Positions 47,229 to 57,817 of a DNA stretch of 64,000 nt are shown piece after piece. Each line of letters opens with the position of its first letter. Position 1 is the first letter of the stretch. The notes under the pieces are model-generated. The model searched no databases. It saw nothing but the letters and a program-made list of their open reading frames with translations, and was not told the origin of the DNA. Origin of the DNA: a virus; the IMG/VR virus record IMGVR_UViG_3300030419_008158, positions 1-64,000 of that record; one strand, 5' to 3'. Both the position numbers and the translations under genes were made by a program.

Positions 47229-50200
47229 CTATTCTGTGACTTTCTTTTGAGCCGCGGCTTTTCTTGCTGCAGCTGCTTTTGCGTTTATCTCTGCAATCTT
47301 TTCATCAGAACAAATTCCTGTTGTTGCTACACCGCTTTTAGCACTTACGCCGATCAGAGCTGCAATTGTAGATGCTAAAAGATCAAGTGCACTAGATTTG
47401 ATGTTCGCAAAGCGTCCGTAGACATCATATGGTCTCAGGTTCAGCTCTGTGCTAAAATTTCCTGGTCCTAAAGTGTGCTGAACAGATGTGACAACATAAT
47501 AGTTATCAAGAGTTGTGTTTGTGCCGAAATCAACAAAGTATTTCTGAAATAGACGAAGGTTCGGACAACCAAGTGTCTTAGCTGACAGGGTTGCGGGGTG
47601 AACCATCAAGGGGGTGTCGACAGTAGCATCTTTGTTCCCCTTTTTTCCTCCGGCTTTTGCAAAACGTTTTGAAATTGCAATTGAGCTCAAAGCATCGTTT
47701 GTCTCAGACGCCAGAGTTGCCTCAACCACACCAGAACCCTCTATTCCGTGTGCGATATAGGGAGTATTATCAAAAAAGAATCTTCTTATTTGGCTCCCTG
47801 TGGTCTTAGAATGGTCAAGAATGTACACGCCTTTGAAGAAATCTTCAATTATTTTTGCGTAGTTTTTGCTTGCCTTCTTTCCAGCATTTTCCACCTGTTT
47901 CCGAGCCTCGGCGAGGACTTTGGTTTGCTCATCATCCGTTAATTTACGAATCATGCCTTTACCGTCAGGCCCTAAATCTTTTAGAACCTTTGTGTAAACA
48001 GCGTTATGATCGGGGCTTCGATTTTTTGATGCCGTAGAGTAATCGTTTTCAACAAAATAGCTTTTTTTCACCATGCTCATAAGAGCGTCAGCTGCTGTCC
48101 CAAATCTTCCTGATGTCATGTCTGAAAAGTGAACTCTGACGATGTCCGCCTTGGTCTGGAAGACTCCGCCCGGTCGCTTTTTTGTTTTGGACTTTTTTGT
48201 AGTTACGCGAACATTGACACGGGGTTTCTGAAATCTGGGATTTGTTCGCTTCTTGGCGCCATAAATCTTGTCGAGCATAGCAGTTGTCTTTTCTTGTAGA
48301 TGAATTGCTGAACCTGCGTCTTTTGATGATTTTTTAATGAGCTTTCTTGTGGCATCATCCTTTCCTTGAGCTCCTCCGCCCTTGGCTCGCTCGTTTTGAC
48401 CCAATATGTCTCCCAGACCGTATGCTCTTGCGCCGTCCCAGGTCAAAAACTTGTCATTTACGAACTTAATAAATTGCGTTGAAGACATAGTTGTCTGCTT
48501 TAAAAGCTGCGCTTCGAGCTCGCTTTGAAAATCTTCCAGCCAAATTGGAAATTGTGAAATATTGTGATCAAAAACATTTGCAGCATCTTGATTGAAAGAC
48601 CCGAAAACAAACTGGACTTCATTTTGGTCAGTGGAAAGAGCGGGCGCCAGCGCAGCCATCATAATCTTTCCATATGACGCATATGCCTGTACACGACGGC
48701 CCTTAGGCTCATCGTCACGCTTTTTGAGCTTTTCGCTGCCCAGGCTTGCCTTTCCCACACCAACATTTGCTGTGGAGGACATCCTCAAAAAAGGATCGGG
48801 CGTATTTTTCAGACTGTCAACAAATCTAGTAGCTGCACTAGTTCTTGCATTTCGAAGTTTTTCTCGCTTAGAGGGCGTTTTTCCCTGTGCCAGAAGAATT
48901 CCTGCAATTGAATAAGCTGCATCTCTAACTGCTGCCGACTTCTTTGTTTTCTTGACAATGTCCAAAAACTCTTTTAGCTTTTTCCACTCTTTGTCATTCA
49001 TCGAAATCAAGCTGTCAACACTAGGTGCCTGTATAAATTGAGGTACTGTCAAGCCCGTAGCGGTTCCCCCCAAGACTTCTCGAAATGTTCTTCTAATTTG
49101 GTCGAGATCCTGCAACAAACTTGTAACTTTCACACCTGCAACTTTGTCAGTCGGCAAAAGGCTAAAGGCGTCAAGCTGTGTATTGTCCAGCTCAGAAGAA
49201 CCCACCATGGTCAGAGATAACTGAATGTCAACTGTACCGTCGGCCTGAACTGTATAATTGCTATTGTAAACTGAGTATAGCTCAGACACACGCATAGAGT
49301 CTATAAGTTCACCGTATCTGGGTGAAAGCTGTGCATCGGAAGGCCTGGAAATATTTTTTCCTTCTGGGTGTGACCACCCATAGATGATTTCAAGCCTTAG
49401 GCTGGGATCACGCCTAGGTGCTACAAATTCAGCAACTTCGTTTAGCCTACCCTTATCAAATAATTTGAGATTCAAAGTGGCAGTTTTGTAGGATATTGTG
49501 CCGGCGCCGGAGGGTGTATCTGTCACTGTAAGGTCTTGAATTCCCATGAACGGTCTAAAGGCATCAATTCTATCGTAACCTTGAAATCGGTCATACGCGG
49601 GGTGGCGGGCATCGACCAAAGTCTGAGGAGTGGTAAAAACTTCCATGCCGGCGACCATTCCAGTGGTCGGCTTATTTGGTTGATCTGCGTCTGGTTCAAA
49701 ATCATTTGCTGGGCTGTCAAACTGTGCTGTCAGCGTGATGGGATGCTCCCCATCATCCGACCTTAAGAATTTCCCCAGGGACATGTCAGGGACTCCGATA
49801 TTCCCATCCTCGTAGTCAACTGATTTTATAATTCTCACTTCTAGGTACGGGACGGCTCGGGTGATGTCCAGTGTTCTAGTGGCATTTAAAAATAGGCTGG
49901 CAATGTCGGCATCACCGACATCAAGGCCCATCTTTACTGGGAAAATTTGAAATGCGCACACGTTGCTTTGATCGTTTCCACCGGGAAGAATTTTTGTGAT
50001 ATCGAATTTTCCCTTCTTTGTGCCCCAACCCTGATCGTCTTCTTTGGCACGATCATATTCGAGACCAGATAGCTTTGAATAGTGGGCCGAATGGGCTGGA
50101 TTGCCTAAGAAACACACGCTCTTTCGGTCATCTTCAGTAAACTGATCTTTTCCTAAAAGATCCATACCAGCATATTCTTTTCCATCGCTATAAAGCTCAT

Positions 50201-50357
50201 CAAGAAGATTGGCCAGCGCTGTTTTATCTCCCTGGGAATTGGCATTACTATCTGTCGAAATTGTTGATTTAGCCAGCGGGTTTAAAAATGCATCTCTGGC
50301 GCGCAAACCAAAGTACTTCGCAAGTGCGTTGTATGCTTGACGACTATCAGCTGCCAT
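47229..50357 (-). CDS. Large baseplate/tail structural protein
   Basis: 1042 residues. The first third contains IRAF-like jelly-roll-type strands and LRLEIIYGWSHPEGKN, NSNYTVQADGTVDIQLSLTM, which I recall from baseplate proteins of T4-like marine phages. The C-terminal 150 residues (YYVVTSVQHTLGPGNFSTEL) look like a hub-type beta domain. A disordered Lys-rich middle is also present. It ends the tail operon. No enzyme motif is visible. The name baseplate rests on order and phrases, not on a named family. Confidence 0.65.
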   Translation of the reverse strand: MAADSRQAYNALAKYFGLRARDAFLNPLAKSTISTDSNANSQGDKTALANLLDELYSDGKEYAGMDLLGKDQFTEDDRKSVCFLGNPAHSAHYSKLSGLEYDRAKEDDQGWGTKKGKFDITKILPGGNDQSNVCAFQIFPVKMGLDVGDADIASLFLNATRTLDITRAVPYLEVRIIKSVDYEDGNIGVPDMSLGKFLRSDDGEHPITLTAQFDSPANDFEPDADQPNKPTTGMVAGMEVFTTPQTLVDARHPAYDRFQGYDRIDAFRPFMGIQDLTVTDTPSGAGTISYKTATLNLKLFDKGRLNEVAEFVAPRRDPSLRLEIIYGWSHPEGKNISRPSDAQLSPRYGELIDSMRVSELYSVYNSNYTVQADGTVDIQLSLTMVGSSELDNTQLDAFSLLPTDKVAGVKVTSLLQDLDQIRRTFREVLGGTATGLTVPQFIQAPSVDSLISMNDKEWKKLKEFLDIVKKTKKSAAVRDAAYSIAGILLAQGKTPSKREKLRNARTSAATRFVDSLKNTPDPFLRMSSTANVGVGKASLGSEKLKKRDDEPKGRRVQAYASYGKIMMAALAPALSTDQNEVQFVFGSFNQDAANVFDHNISQFPIWLEDFQSELEAQLLKQTTMSSTQFIKFVNDKFLTWDGARAYGLGDILGQNERAKGGGAQGKDDATRKLIKKSSKDAGSAIHLQEKTTAMLDKIYGAKKRTNPRFQKPRVNVRVTTKKSKTKKRPGGVFQTKADIVRVHFSDMTSGRFGTAADALMSMVKKSYFVENDYSTASKNRSPDHNAVYTKVLKDLGPDGKGMIRKLTDDEQTKVLAEARKQVENAGKKASKNYAKIIEDFFKGVYILDHSKTTGSQIRRFFFDNTPYIAHGIEGSGVVEATLASETNDALSSIAISKRFAKAGGKKGNKDATVDTPLMVHPATLSAKTLGCPNLRLFQKYFVDFGTNTTLDNYYVVTSVQHTLGPGNFSTELNLRPYDVYGRFANIKSSALDLLASTIAALIGVSAKSGVATTGICSDEKIAEINAKAAAARKAAAQKKVTE

Positions 50358-50659
50358 TAGATGAAATTCTCCACATCAGAAAAGTTAACAGGTATCAAGA
50401 GGCTTGTTCCCGCCGGTGCCTGCAACCACCAGCCAATTCCGCTTGCAGCTGCGATTACCCACCAAAGTCTTCCATCTCCGTACTGTTGATGTGCAAGTAT
50501 GTCTAGACGAGTAGTTGCTGTCAAAACTTTTGTTTGAGTGGGAATAAGCCCAGACACAACACCCTCCCTAACTCTGACTATTGCATTGTTTGTTCCGAGA
50601 ATAGTGTATCCTCTCTGGTTTTGCAGTGTAGAGTCATTTGCATATCTGCTAATAGCCAT
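50357..50659 (-). CDS. LysM-like baseplate protein (T4 gp53-like)
   Basis: The 100-residue protein has a LysM-type core: RLDILAHQQYGDGRLWWVIA followed by SGIGWWLQAPAGTSLLIPVN. T4 gp53 and related tail proteins use such a domain as a structural wedge element. AGGAG precedes the ATG. It overlaps the next gene by one base. Confident for the domain, moderate for the baseplate role. Confidence 0.8.
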   Translation of the reverse strand: MAISRYANDSTLQNQRGYTILGTNNAIVRVREGVVSGLIPTQTKVLTATTRLDILAHQQYGDGRLWWVIAAASGIGWWLQAPAGTSLLIPVNFSDVENFI

Positions 50660-50675
50660 TAATCATTCTCCTATG

Positions 50676-53600
50676 CTAAAATCCGGGAATTCCCGGGCCT
50701 TCCTTGGGTCCGGCGCCTCTTCGAGATGCTTGCTCGACGACCTTGATAGCCTCACTGTAGGCTTCCTCGTTAGCAGTGACTTCTAATTCTTTTTCATCAT
50801 AAACACCGCCGAACGAGGTCTGGTGCGGATCATTTCTATCAGACACCAATTTTCCGGTTGGGTGTGATAGTGCTCTAGTTCTTCCCATGTAATCTAAACC
50901 AACTGGCAGGTCGTAAATTGGAGCAAATCCCATTGTAATAGAGACAGACTTGGGCGCTTTTCCAAGCTTAGAATCCACCTCCCATGTGCTTTCTGAGTAG
51001 TCCAGTGCCATGTTTGTTATGACACCCGCCAGACCTTTTCCTCTGGTCGAGTTAAACGACCTCACTATTGCGTTATTATTCTCATTAAAGAACTTCTGGG
51101 CATCTGTTACCCACGTTTCGGTATCAGTGTCCGCATCGAAACCGGATTTTTCTTCTGCAGCTTTTTGCACAGCAGTTTTTTTGTCACCTTCGAACTGTAT
51201 ACCATCTCTCAGCAGCAACCTATCGTGGACATTATTGAATCTAAGCACTGTGATATCTTTAAGTTTAACTTTGATGGCCTTGCTTTGTCGGGCGTTGTAG
51301 AGTTTGAATGTACCCTTTATCTTCCAGCTCAGCTTGCCCGTGTTGCCGAAGGCGTCGCCGAGTTTGCCAAACAAACCACCTTCCCTGTCTTCACCCGAAT
51401 CATACACTAAGTAAGAGTCGGATTTTAGCGTAACAGCACCGCTCTCGACGTAGTCGGTACCGGAAAAATTACCATATTTATTTGCTGTGTCTAAATCTTC
51501 TTGATATGCACCGTCGAGGTTGACTGTGACTGGACCGTTTGCATCAAAGCGATACTTTCCGGCTTTGACTTCATCGTAAAATTTTCCAAATGTCTTCGCG
51601 TCCGGATACCCTACTGAGGCGTCTAGTGCCAAATTCCTGAGTCTGTTAATTTCTTTGTTCAGCTCTTCTTTGTACGCCTTCAGGCCCCCCAACGCTTTTT
51701 TTGAATCCATTCCGTCGTACTTGAAAGTTCCAGCTTCCTCTGTATATCCAAAAAGAGACCGAAGTGCAGTAGTGCTGTAGTTAGATTTTAGCACATCGCC
51801 CAATCTAATTCTGATCACTGGAGAAGCTGCAGGAACTTGAGAAAAAGGTTGTATAAAGCTTACTTCTTTGTCGCCCTTGAGTGTTCTCTGTACGCCTTTT
51901 GAGTATTGTGGGTAAAGCATTGTCACGAGTTTATTCACTGTGTACCAGAGAGACGTGTAGTCCTCGGGGCCAAATGCTATCAGCTTGAAAGTCAAGTTTA
52001 TAGTTCTGTCTGTATTAGAGTGAATTCTCACGGGATCTTGACGACCGTAAGAATTGATCGAATTATAATTGACAGCGTACTGCTCGTCAAAAGATGTTAC
52101 AAATGCCGGCATTGAAATTATTTCGTATGTTCGAAGATCGTGAAAGTAGAAGGGCATATACTCAGCATCGAGTGCCATCTCCATTTTTCTCACATTGTCT
52201 TTTGTCGCCTCTAGCTTTCTTATGGGACTTAATCCTGTAAGCCTGGAGTCAGCAACAGAAGAGGCGGGAAAAGTGCTCAAAGACAGCGGGTTTTTTGCAT
52301 TTCCTCCAAAACGAGACACATTTTGTCTCATTCGGGCCACAGAAACCATGTTGGACACAGCTTTGCTGTCGCCACTAAGATCTTGTGCCCTTGGAATAAG
52401 AGGGACATTTAGTCCCTTGAGATCATACAGACCATCGTCTATTGAGACTCCTGGTGGCCCAAATAGCGATTTTATATTCGCGTCCCCTACCATTGCAGAA
52501 ATCATAATAAACTGATAAAGCTGAGAATTTACTAGCTCGTCTACAGCTGGAAAAAATGATTCTAGGGCACCTACACCTGTGGGTGCACCGCCTAAAACAG
52601 CAAATGCGCTGACCACTCGCTGGCCGCTCATTATTATCTGCCTCATAAAGTTAGCATAGTAAGCGGGTGACTTAAATAAATTGAAAGCAAAGTCTATAAG
52701 ACCCACACCTGTGGCCATTGATGCTTCAACATCATCACGAACAAAATTTCCAGGAAAACCGATCATTAGCAACATTCCTGAGCCCACACAGTCTCCAAAG
52801 TCATTGTCAGTGTTGGGTATTCTAAACATTGCGTACATTTCGTCAATAAACGTTTGGAGCGGTCCCGGTGCTTCAAATCCGCCGCCGCTTTCTTCGTCGC
52901 GCGGGAGCATTTGATATCGACCATATCTCATTTCCGCAGGGTTTCGACCGTCCTTAGGATACTTCTTTTCATTTTGAACATTAGAAGCAATCTCTTGTAT
53001 GACTAATCCTGCTATCATCATTGCCGCAATAGAGAGCACACCAATGTAAAGCATTCCAACTGAATCTAATAGAAGTCCGTTACCAAAAGGCTCCAAGTAA
53101 TTATTAAGTTGTGAGTGACTCACTCCGTTGTACGGTGAGTCATCGAGCCCAGAACCTCTTACTGCAAGCCGCGTACTAGTACTAGAATCGTCACCAAGCT
53201 GAAGTGACATAAAAGTATCGTTTCCTGTTGCACCTCTTAGTTTAGCCGCCATCGGGCCTGAGGCTCCATCACCGGTTGCCATAGACTTAAACCGAAGCGC
53301 AGCTAAATCAACACCGGCGAGACCCATCTGTTCGAGGGGGTTCGCCAAAACTGCCCCTGCCGAGGACAAATCTTCAAGAAGACCTAGTGAGCCCCCATAA
53401 TCTCCGGTCGCGCGGACTAGCGCAGCATTTGCCATGTGTGACATGTCGTCCGCGGTCACACGAGTTCCACTTATGTCACCTCCGCTCGCAATGGAGGGAT
53501 CGGGAGCTGTCAAAAATTTTCCTAGAACTCGTTGGAGCGTGAAGAGGCCCTGTGTCGCTGTACCCTCATCTTTAGACATTGAATCTCTGATAAAGGGAGA

Positions 53601-56600
53601 TTTCTCCGACGGAGAGTATAAATTTTCATTCTTGAGCATGTCAAGAACAGCTTGCATGACACCGGTGGGATCATCGTCCTCTTTGTAGGTGTCCAAATAA
53701 CTTGTAGGAACTCCTTTTCCCGGTGCAGGAACACCCGCGGGCAGATTTTTTGGATTCCCTAGTTCAACTAGTGATGAGCCTAAACGCCCGTCCTCTTCAG
53801 AATCGCTATTGTGCGTTCTAAGCTTGTCTTTGTTGATAAGCGCCGCGGCGCCGGCGAGACCTGTGCCGACAGAGCCGTCAATTGACCTGCCTTGGTCGTT
53901 TACAAAGAACCTGTCTTCATCTCCTGGAGTTATTGGTATTTCGGATCTTCTTTCTAGAGGCGTCTCAACAAGTGGCCCTGTTTCTATGCTAAGAGACGGT
54001 CCGTACTCGTTGGACTTGGCGCCGGCGAATGAATAAATTTCGGTATATGCCTCTATCCATTCATCGCCGTCATCAAGAAATTTTGCTTTTGACTTCTCAA
54101 ATTTACCTAGATCCTGTTGAGCTGTAAACACCGCTGCTAATTTTTCCGGCCCTGCAGCATTCTCATCTGTTGCTGCTGGAAAATCAAACGTTGCGACAGA
54201 CCCCACTGCGTCGCCTGTCAAGTAAGCATCGCCCGGGACATATGGATTTTGACTGTTATCTAAGCCGAGTTGAACTTTTTCGGCAAACGCAGAAGGATCA
54301 AAAGAGTCACTTGTGAGCGGTTTTGCCATCGGGACTTTAATGACAGCATCGTCCTCAGAAGACATAACCTTATCGATCTCATAGTCTCCATCGGTAAAAA
54401 AGTTAGGTCCGACGCCAGGAGAGGGAACCATCTCTGTATCTTGTGCAAAAGAAAGATCACTCTTGTCTGTAAATGAAGGTCCAGCTGACTTTGGAAGTGT
54501 TGGAGCATCATTCATCGAAGATTCTATTTCGGGTCTATGAGTGTTTAGAGATAGCTTGGCAGATCCTTCATCGCCCAACTGCAGTGTGGATATGCTGTCG
54601 GCGGAAAAAGAATGCCCTCCTTGATCATCATAGACACCTAGTCCACCCAAATCACCCGGAGGTAGTGTGACTTCTTGTTCGAGGCCAAAACTAGTCTTGC
54701 TAACGTCGTGAGGTACAAAATCTAAATTAGTAGTGTGTTTACTGGCAGGAGTGAATTTATTGCTTTGTCCGAGCTGAACTTGAACCTGTTCAGAAATCGA
54801 CTCTGCACTTTCTGGAAGCTTACTTCCTAATTTTTCAGGTGTACCTCCCGTCTTATCAATAAATTCTGTTACTTGATCTTGTGTAAAGAACGTCCCTAAT
54901 GTTTGCCCGTTATCGAAATCACTGCCCGGAGCGCTGTCAATGCTCGGCAGCCCTAGGCCGGACTCTTCTATGTTCGAAGTGTCTGCAGCAAAAAACGCGT
55001 CGCCTTCACCTGAAATTATTTTTGTGTCTGCAGACTTTTCCAGCTGTGCTTTCTTTACGTCCGGATCCAGCGCCGCGCCGTCCTGAAGCTCTTGTGGGTG
55101 GTATGGGTGGTGACCCAAATAGCCGGTCGTTGGTTTTCCTGCTATTTGTGTCTGTTGCAAATAAGCATTATGGACAGGAGATCGACCCGGAGATTCCTCA
55201 AAGACACCTGGTGTTGGCTGTCTTCCCGGATAGTTCACATCATTTGTATTGCTGGAAACAACAGATTTTGGCCAAATGAAGTCTCCTGCGACTGTTGCAC
55301 TTGGAACGTGCTCTTCACCTCCGGGTGTGTTTGGATTCGATGAGTCTGTGAGCTGGAGCGCTGTATGAAGGTTGTGTTCAATCACTCTAGTCTGACTGAA
55401 TATATCATGACCCTTTAACGCAGGAGATCCTCCAGTCTTGTCGAGAACGAGATTTAATTGAGCCTGGGTGAAGAACGTCCCTAGAATTTGTCCAGAATCT
55501 GATCCCGGAGGATTGGCTCCTGGTGTACCGGTAGACTTAGGAACCCCAAGCCCAGAACTCTGTAGCCCTTCCGGAGCTGTCTCCGCAGTTAATTCATCAT
55601 TGTCTGCGTCCACAGAAGACGCAAATACTTTTCCAAGGCCACTTGCAGTAGGTGCGATAGAGTCACCCACTTTATTTGAGTCAAAGTATGTATCTGCTGG
55701 GTCTGGATGGTATGTGTTGGAATGTGTAGCTTCTCGATTGTCCCCCAAGTAGTCGTCTGTAGGGCCGTCTGAGCTTGCATCATTTAACAGTTTTTGGACA
55801 GTTGCAGCATTAGATGTGTTAGTGACAGGATCAGTGCTGGCTTCTGCTTCAAATTTTCCAAGCGTGCTTTGATCTTTAACGTAAAGCTGGTCTGTGCTGT
55901 CTTTGTCAGCACCCGTATTCTTAGATGAGTATGGACTAGCTGCTTCTGATGGGTCGTAGGGATTGTTATCAGCAAGTTGTGTCTGTGTGTATTCTGTCAG
56001 CAGACCTTCAGCCTCACCTACTTTTTCTGCCTTAGACATAAGATCATTGGGTGCAGCAGTTATTTGCAGATCTGCTATTTGATCAACTGTATAAAAGCTG
56101 TTGCCCACACCGGGTGTCGATTCTCCGTCCCTATAAGCTCCACCTGTAAAAGTGAAGTCTGACACTTTTTTGAAAAAATTATCTAATTCGCCGGCTTGAA
56201 CGTGAGTATTTGGGTCTGTAAAATTCGGAGCATCGCCATGGTTTACCGGGTAATTTGTGTTTGTTCCCAGCCCAGGTGCACCCGAAGACCGATCATATGC
56301 CTCTTTAGCCAATTCTTCCGGCGTTCTTTTGTCGACTACATTGCTGTGTGCACCTCGAACATTTTGCTCTCCAGGAATTCCTATATCTTCCGCTGTAGAT
56401 TTGATTGTGTTACCTACAGCGTCTACAGACAATACGGACTCGTACTCACCTATGGTGTTGCCGACATCGGGCTTATAAATGTTGCCTACACCTAGCTGTG
56501 TCTGTACTGATGTTGCAGCTTTTCCCACTTTTATTGGAGCAAATAGATCGCTTCCCTTCTTATTAGAAACCCCTCCTGTTTTATCTAAAACTTCGTCTAT

Positions 56601-57584
56601 TTGATCTTGTTCGAAAAAAGTGCCTAATTTCTGCCCATTTTGTGAATAAGTTCCGGGAGTCGATGCAACATCAGGAACACCTAGGCCGGTCTCCTTTAGA
56701 GTTTCGGGCAAAACCTCAGGTGTCTCGGGATCATCGTCGTGATCGACAGTGGAGGCAAACACATTTCCAGTTCCGTTGGAAACTGGAGATATAGAATCAC
56801 CCACTTTGTGAGCATCAACTATTGTCCCTTCTGAAGCTGTGGGTTTGTATGTGTTTGTCGACCAACTATTATCCAACCCAGATGCTTTTGATATAATATT
56901 AGAGAGATGACCTGTAGCAGGTCCTCCGGGGTGACCTCCCTTGTAAAGCTCATCTGCAAGAGCGTCTGACGGCACTGTGGATTTGGGATTGAGCTCCTCA
57001 TACTGCCCGGGAGAAGCAGGACCAGAACCGTCCGGACTATAATCATTTCGATCAGAAAGTTGGGTAGAAGTTGCTGCTTTAAGTTTATCTTTTTTGCTCG
57101 AAAGATCACTTCCAAGTTTTCCCGAATCGGATCCTGTCTTATCGATAAGGTCAGATAACTTTTGACCATCAGCATCAGATGTAAAGAAATTAGGTGTTAC
57201 GCCGACCGCTGTATTTGTCTCCTGATACGTTCCCCCAGTAAAAGACAACTCCGGAGCTTCTTTGTAAATATTTCCATCGGCGCCTCCCGTAGGGACAGGC
57301 AAAGCATTACCCACAACTGAAGAGACTGGTGTAAAGTTGGCTGGATTTGGATAAAAATCGTTTCCAGTATTGCCTCCGCGGCGGCCTGTCTGCATCATAT
57401 CATCAGCAAAGTCAGACATCTGATTTTTTACAACAGGGCTTACATCATTGCGCCCGTCAGGCGCAGGCTCGGTAATGTCTACACCTTCGAAAGTCGGTGT
57501 GGCTTTGTTCGCTCCGTCCCACAGTGCGCCAGGATTTGCAAGCCCTAGCGAAAGCGATTTCTCTTCAAGAGTTTTCTCAGCCAT
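50676..57584 (-). CDS. Giant repeat-containing tail/baseplate protein (2302 aa)
   Basis: The start is the ATG at 57584 (MAEKTLEEKSLSLGLANPGA). Residues about 95-1350 hold at least seven degenerate repeats of 80-130 residues, each with a TPG element, a LGTFF or NFF motif, LDKTGG or KLGSDL and a QLG-x-x-N-x-Y-x-P end; LGTFFxQxQ recurs near 56.62, 55.47 and 54.89 kb. A hydrophobic pair lies near residue 1500. The C-terminal 700 residues are a folded domain with RTINLTFKLIAFGPEDYTSL and look like a conserved baseplate module. Probably a fibre-like or length-setting virion protein. Confidence 0.7.
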   Translation of the reverse strand: MAEKTLEEKSLSLGLANPGALWDGANKATPTFEGVDITEPAPDGRNDVSPVVKNQMSDFADDMMQTGRRGGNTGNDFYPNPANFTPVSSVVGNALPVPTGGADGNIYKEAPELSFTGGTYQETNTAVGVTPNFFTSDADGQKLSDLIDKTGSDSGKLGSDLSSKKDKLKAATSTQLSDRNDYSPDGSGPASPGQYEELNPKSTVPSDALADELYKGGHPGGPATGHLSNIISKASGLDNSWSTNTYKPTASEGTIVDAHKVGDSISPVSNGTGNVFASTVDHDDDPETPEVLPETLKETGLGVPDVASTPGTYSQNGQKLGTFFEQDQIDEVLDKTGGVSNKKGSDLFAPIKVGKAATSVQTQLGVGNIYKPDVGNTIGEYESVLSVDAVGNTIKSTAEDIGIPGEQNVRGAHSNVVDKRTPEELAKEAYDRSSGAPGLGTNTNYPVNHGDAPNFTDPNTHVQAGELDNFFKKVSDFTFTGGAYRDGESTPGVGNSFYTVDQIADLQITAAPNDLMSKAEKVGEAEGLLTEYTQTQLADNNPYDPSEAASPYSSKNTGADKDSTDQLYVKDQSTLGKFEAEASTDPVTNTSNAATVQKLLNDASSDGPTDDYLGDNREATHSNTYHPDPADTYFDSNKVGDSIAPTASGLGKVFASSVDADNDELTAETAPEGLQSSGLGVPKSTGTPGANPPGSDSGQILGTFFTQAQLNLVLDKTGGSPALKGHDIFSQTRVIEHNLHTALQLTDSSNPNTPGGEEHVPSATVAGDFIWPKSVVSSNTNDVNYPGRQPTPGVFEESPGRSPVHNAYLQQTQIAGKPTTGYLGHHPYHPQELQDGAALDPDVKKAQLEKSADTKIISGEGDAFFAADTSNIEESGLGLPSIDSAPGSDFDNGQTLGTFFTQDQVTEFIDKTGGTPEKLGSKLPESAESISEQVQVQLGQSNKFTPASKHTTNLDFVPHDVSKTSFGLEQEVTLPPGDLGGLGVYDDQGGHSFSADSISTLQLGDEGSAKLSLNTHRPEIESSMNDAPTLPKSAGPSFTDKSDLSFAQDTEMVPSPGVGPNFFTDGDYEIDKVMSSEDDAVIKVPMAKPLTSDSFDPSAFAEKVQLGLDNSQNPYVPGDAYLTGDAVGSVATFDFPAATDENAAGPEKLAAVFTAQQDLGKFEKSKAKFLDDGDEWIEAYTEIYSFAGAKSNEYGPSLSIETGPLVETPLERRSEIPITPGDEDRFFVNDQGRSIDGSVGTGLAGAAALINKDKLRTHNSDSEEDGRLGSSLVELGNPKNLPAGVPAPGKGVPTSYLDTYKEDDDPTGVMQAVLDMLKNENLYSPSEKSPFIRDSMSKDEGTATQGLFTLQRVLGKFLTAPDPSIASGGDISGTRVTADDMSHMANAALVRATGDYGGSLGLLEDLSSAGAVLANPLEQMGLAGVDLAALRFKSMATGDGASGPMAAKLRGATGNDTFMSLQLGDDSSTSTRLAVRGSGLDDSPYNGVSHSQLNNYLEPFGNGLLLDSVGMLYIGVLSIAAMMIAGLVIQEIASNVQNEKKYPKDGRNPAEMRYGRYQMLPRDEESGGGFEAPGPLQTFIDEMYAMFRIPNTDNDFGDCVGSGMLLMIGFPGNFVRDDVEASMATGVGLIDFAFNLFKSPAYYANFMRQIIMSGQRVVSAFAVLGGAPTGVGALESFFPAVDELVNSQLYQFIMISAMVGDANIKSLFGPPGVSIDDGLYDLKGLNVPLIPRAQDLSGDSKAVSNMVSVARMRQNVSRFGGNAKNPLSLSTFPASSVADSRLTGLSPIRKLEATKDNVRKMEMALDAEYMPFYFHDLRTYEIISMPAFVTSFDEQYAVNYNSINSYGRQDPVRIHSNTDRTINLTFKLIAFGPEDYTSLWYTVNKLVTMLYPQYSKGVQRTLKGDKEVSFIQPFSQVPAASPVIRIRLGDVLKSNYSTTALRSLFGYTEEAGTFKYDGMDSKKALGGLKAYKEELNKEINRLRNLALDASVGYPDAKTFGKFYDEVKAGKYRFDANGPVTVNLDGAYQEDLDTANKYGNFSGTDYVESGAVTLKSDSYLVYDSGEDREGGLFGKLGDAFGNTGKLSWKIKGTFKLYNARQSKAIKVKLKDITVLRFNNVHDRLLLRDGIQFEGDKKTAVQKAAEEKSGFDADTDTETWVTDAQKFFNENNNAIVRSFNSTRGKGLAGVITNMALDYSESTWEVDSKLGKAPKSVSITMGFAPIYDLPVGLDYMGRTRALSHPTGKLVSDRNDPHQTSFGGVYDEKELEVTANEEAYSEAIKVVEQASRRGAGPKEGPGIPGF
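53500..57300 (-). repeat. Degenerate protein repeats within the 2302-aa gene
   Basis: At least seven related copies of an 80-130 residue unit, recognised by LGTFF, DKTGG and QLG-x-x-N-x-Y-x-P motifs. Copies differ at the DNA level, so the boundaries given are approximate. Confidence 0.65.
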
Positions 57585-57804
57585 TTCTTTCTCTTCTACT
57601 GACGACTTCTTTGGCAAACTCGGGATTTTTCATATTTTCTTTGAACATATCTAAAAAATTAAAATGATGCGAAAGGTCTGCCAAAAGCTTTTCTTTTACT
57701 GTAGGAGTCATATTTGTCATGAGTGCCTCAATGTACCCAGCAAGAGGATTTCCCTCTTCTTTCAACTGCTTTAACCGATTTTCGACGTTCTCTTTCTTAC
57801 TCAT
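57577..57804 (-). CDS. Small helical protein (75 aa) between tape measure and giant protein
   Basis: AAGGAG lies six bases before the ATG at 57804, overlapping the zone after the tape-measure stop. The protein (MSKKENVENRLKQLKEEGNP) is helical and charged with a MTPTVKEKLLADLSHHFNFL segment. A tail chaperone-like role is plausible from position only. Confidence 0.65.
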   Translation of the reverse strand: MSKKENVENRLKQLKEEGNPLAGYIEALMTNMTPTVKEKLLADLSHHFNFLDMFKENMKNPEFAKEVVSRRERNG

Positions 57805-57817
57805 ATTCTTCTCCTTA

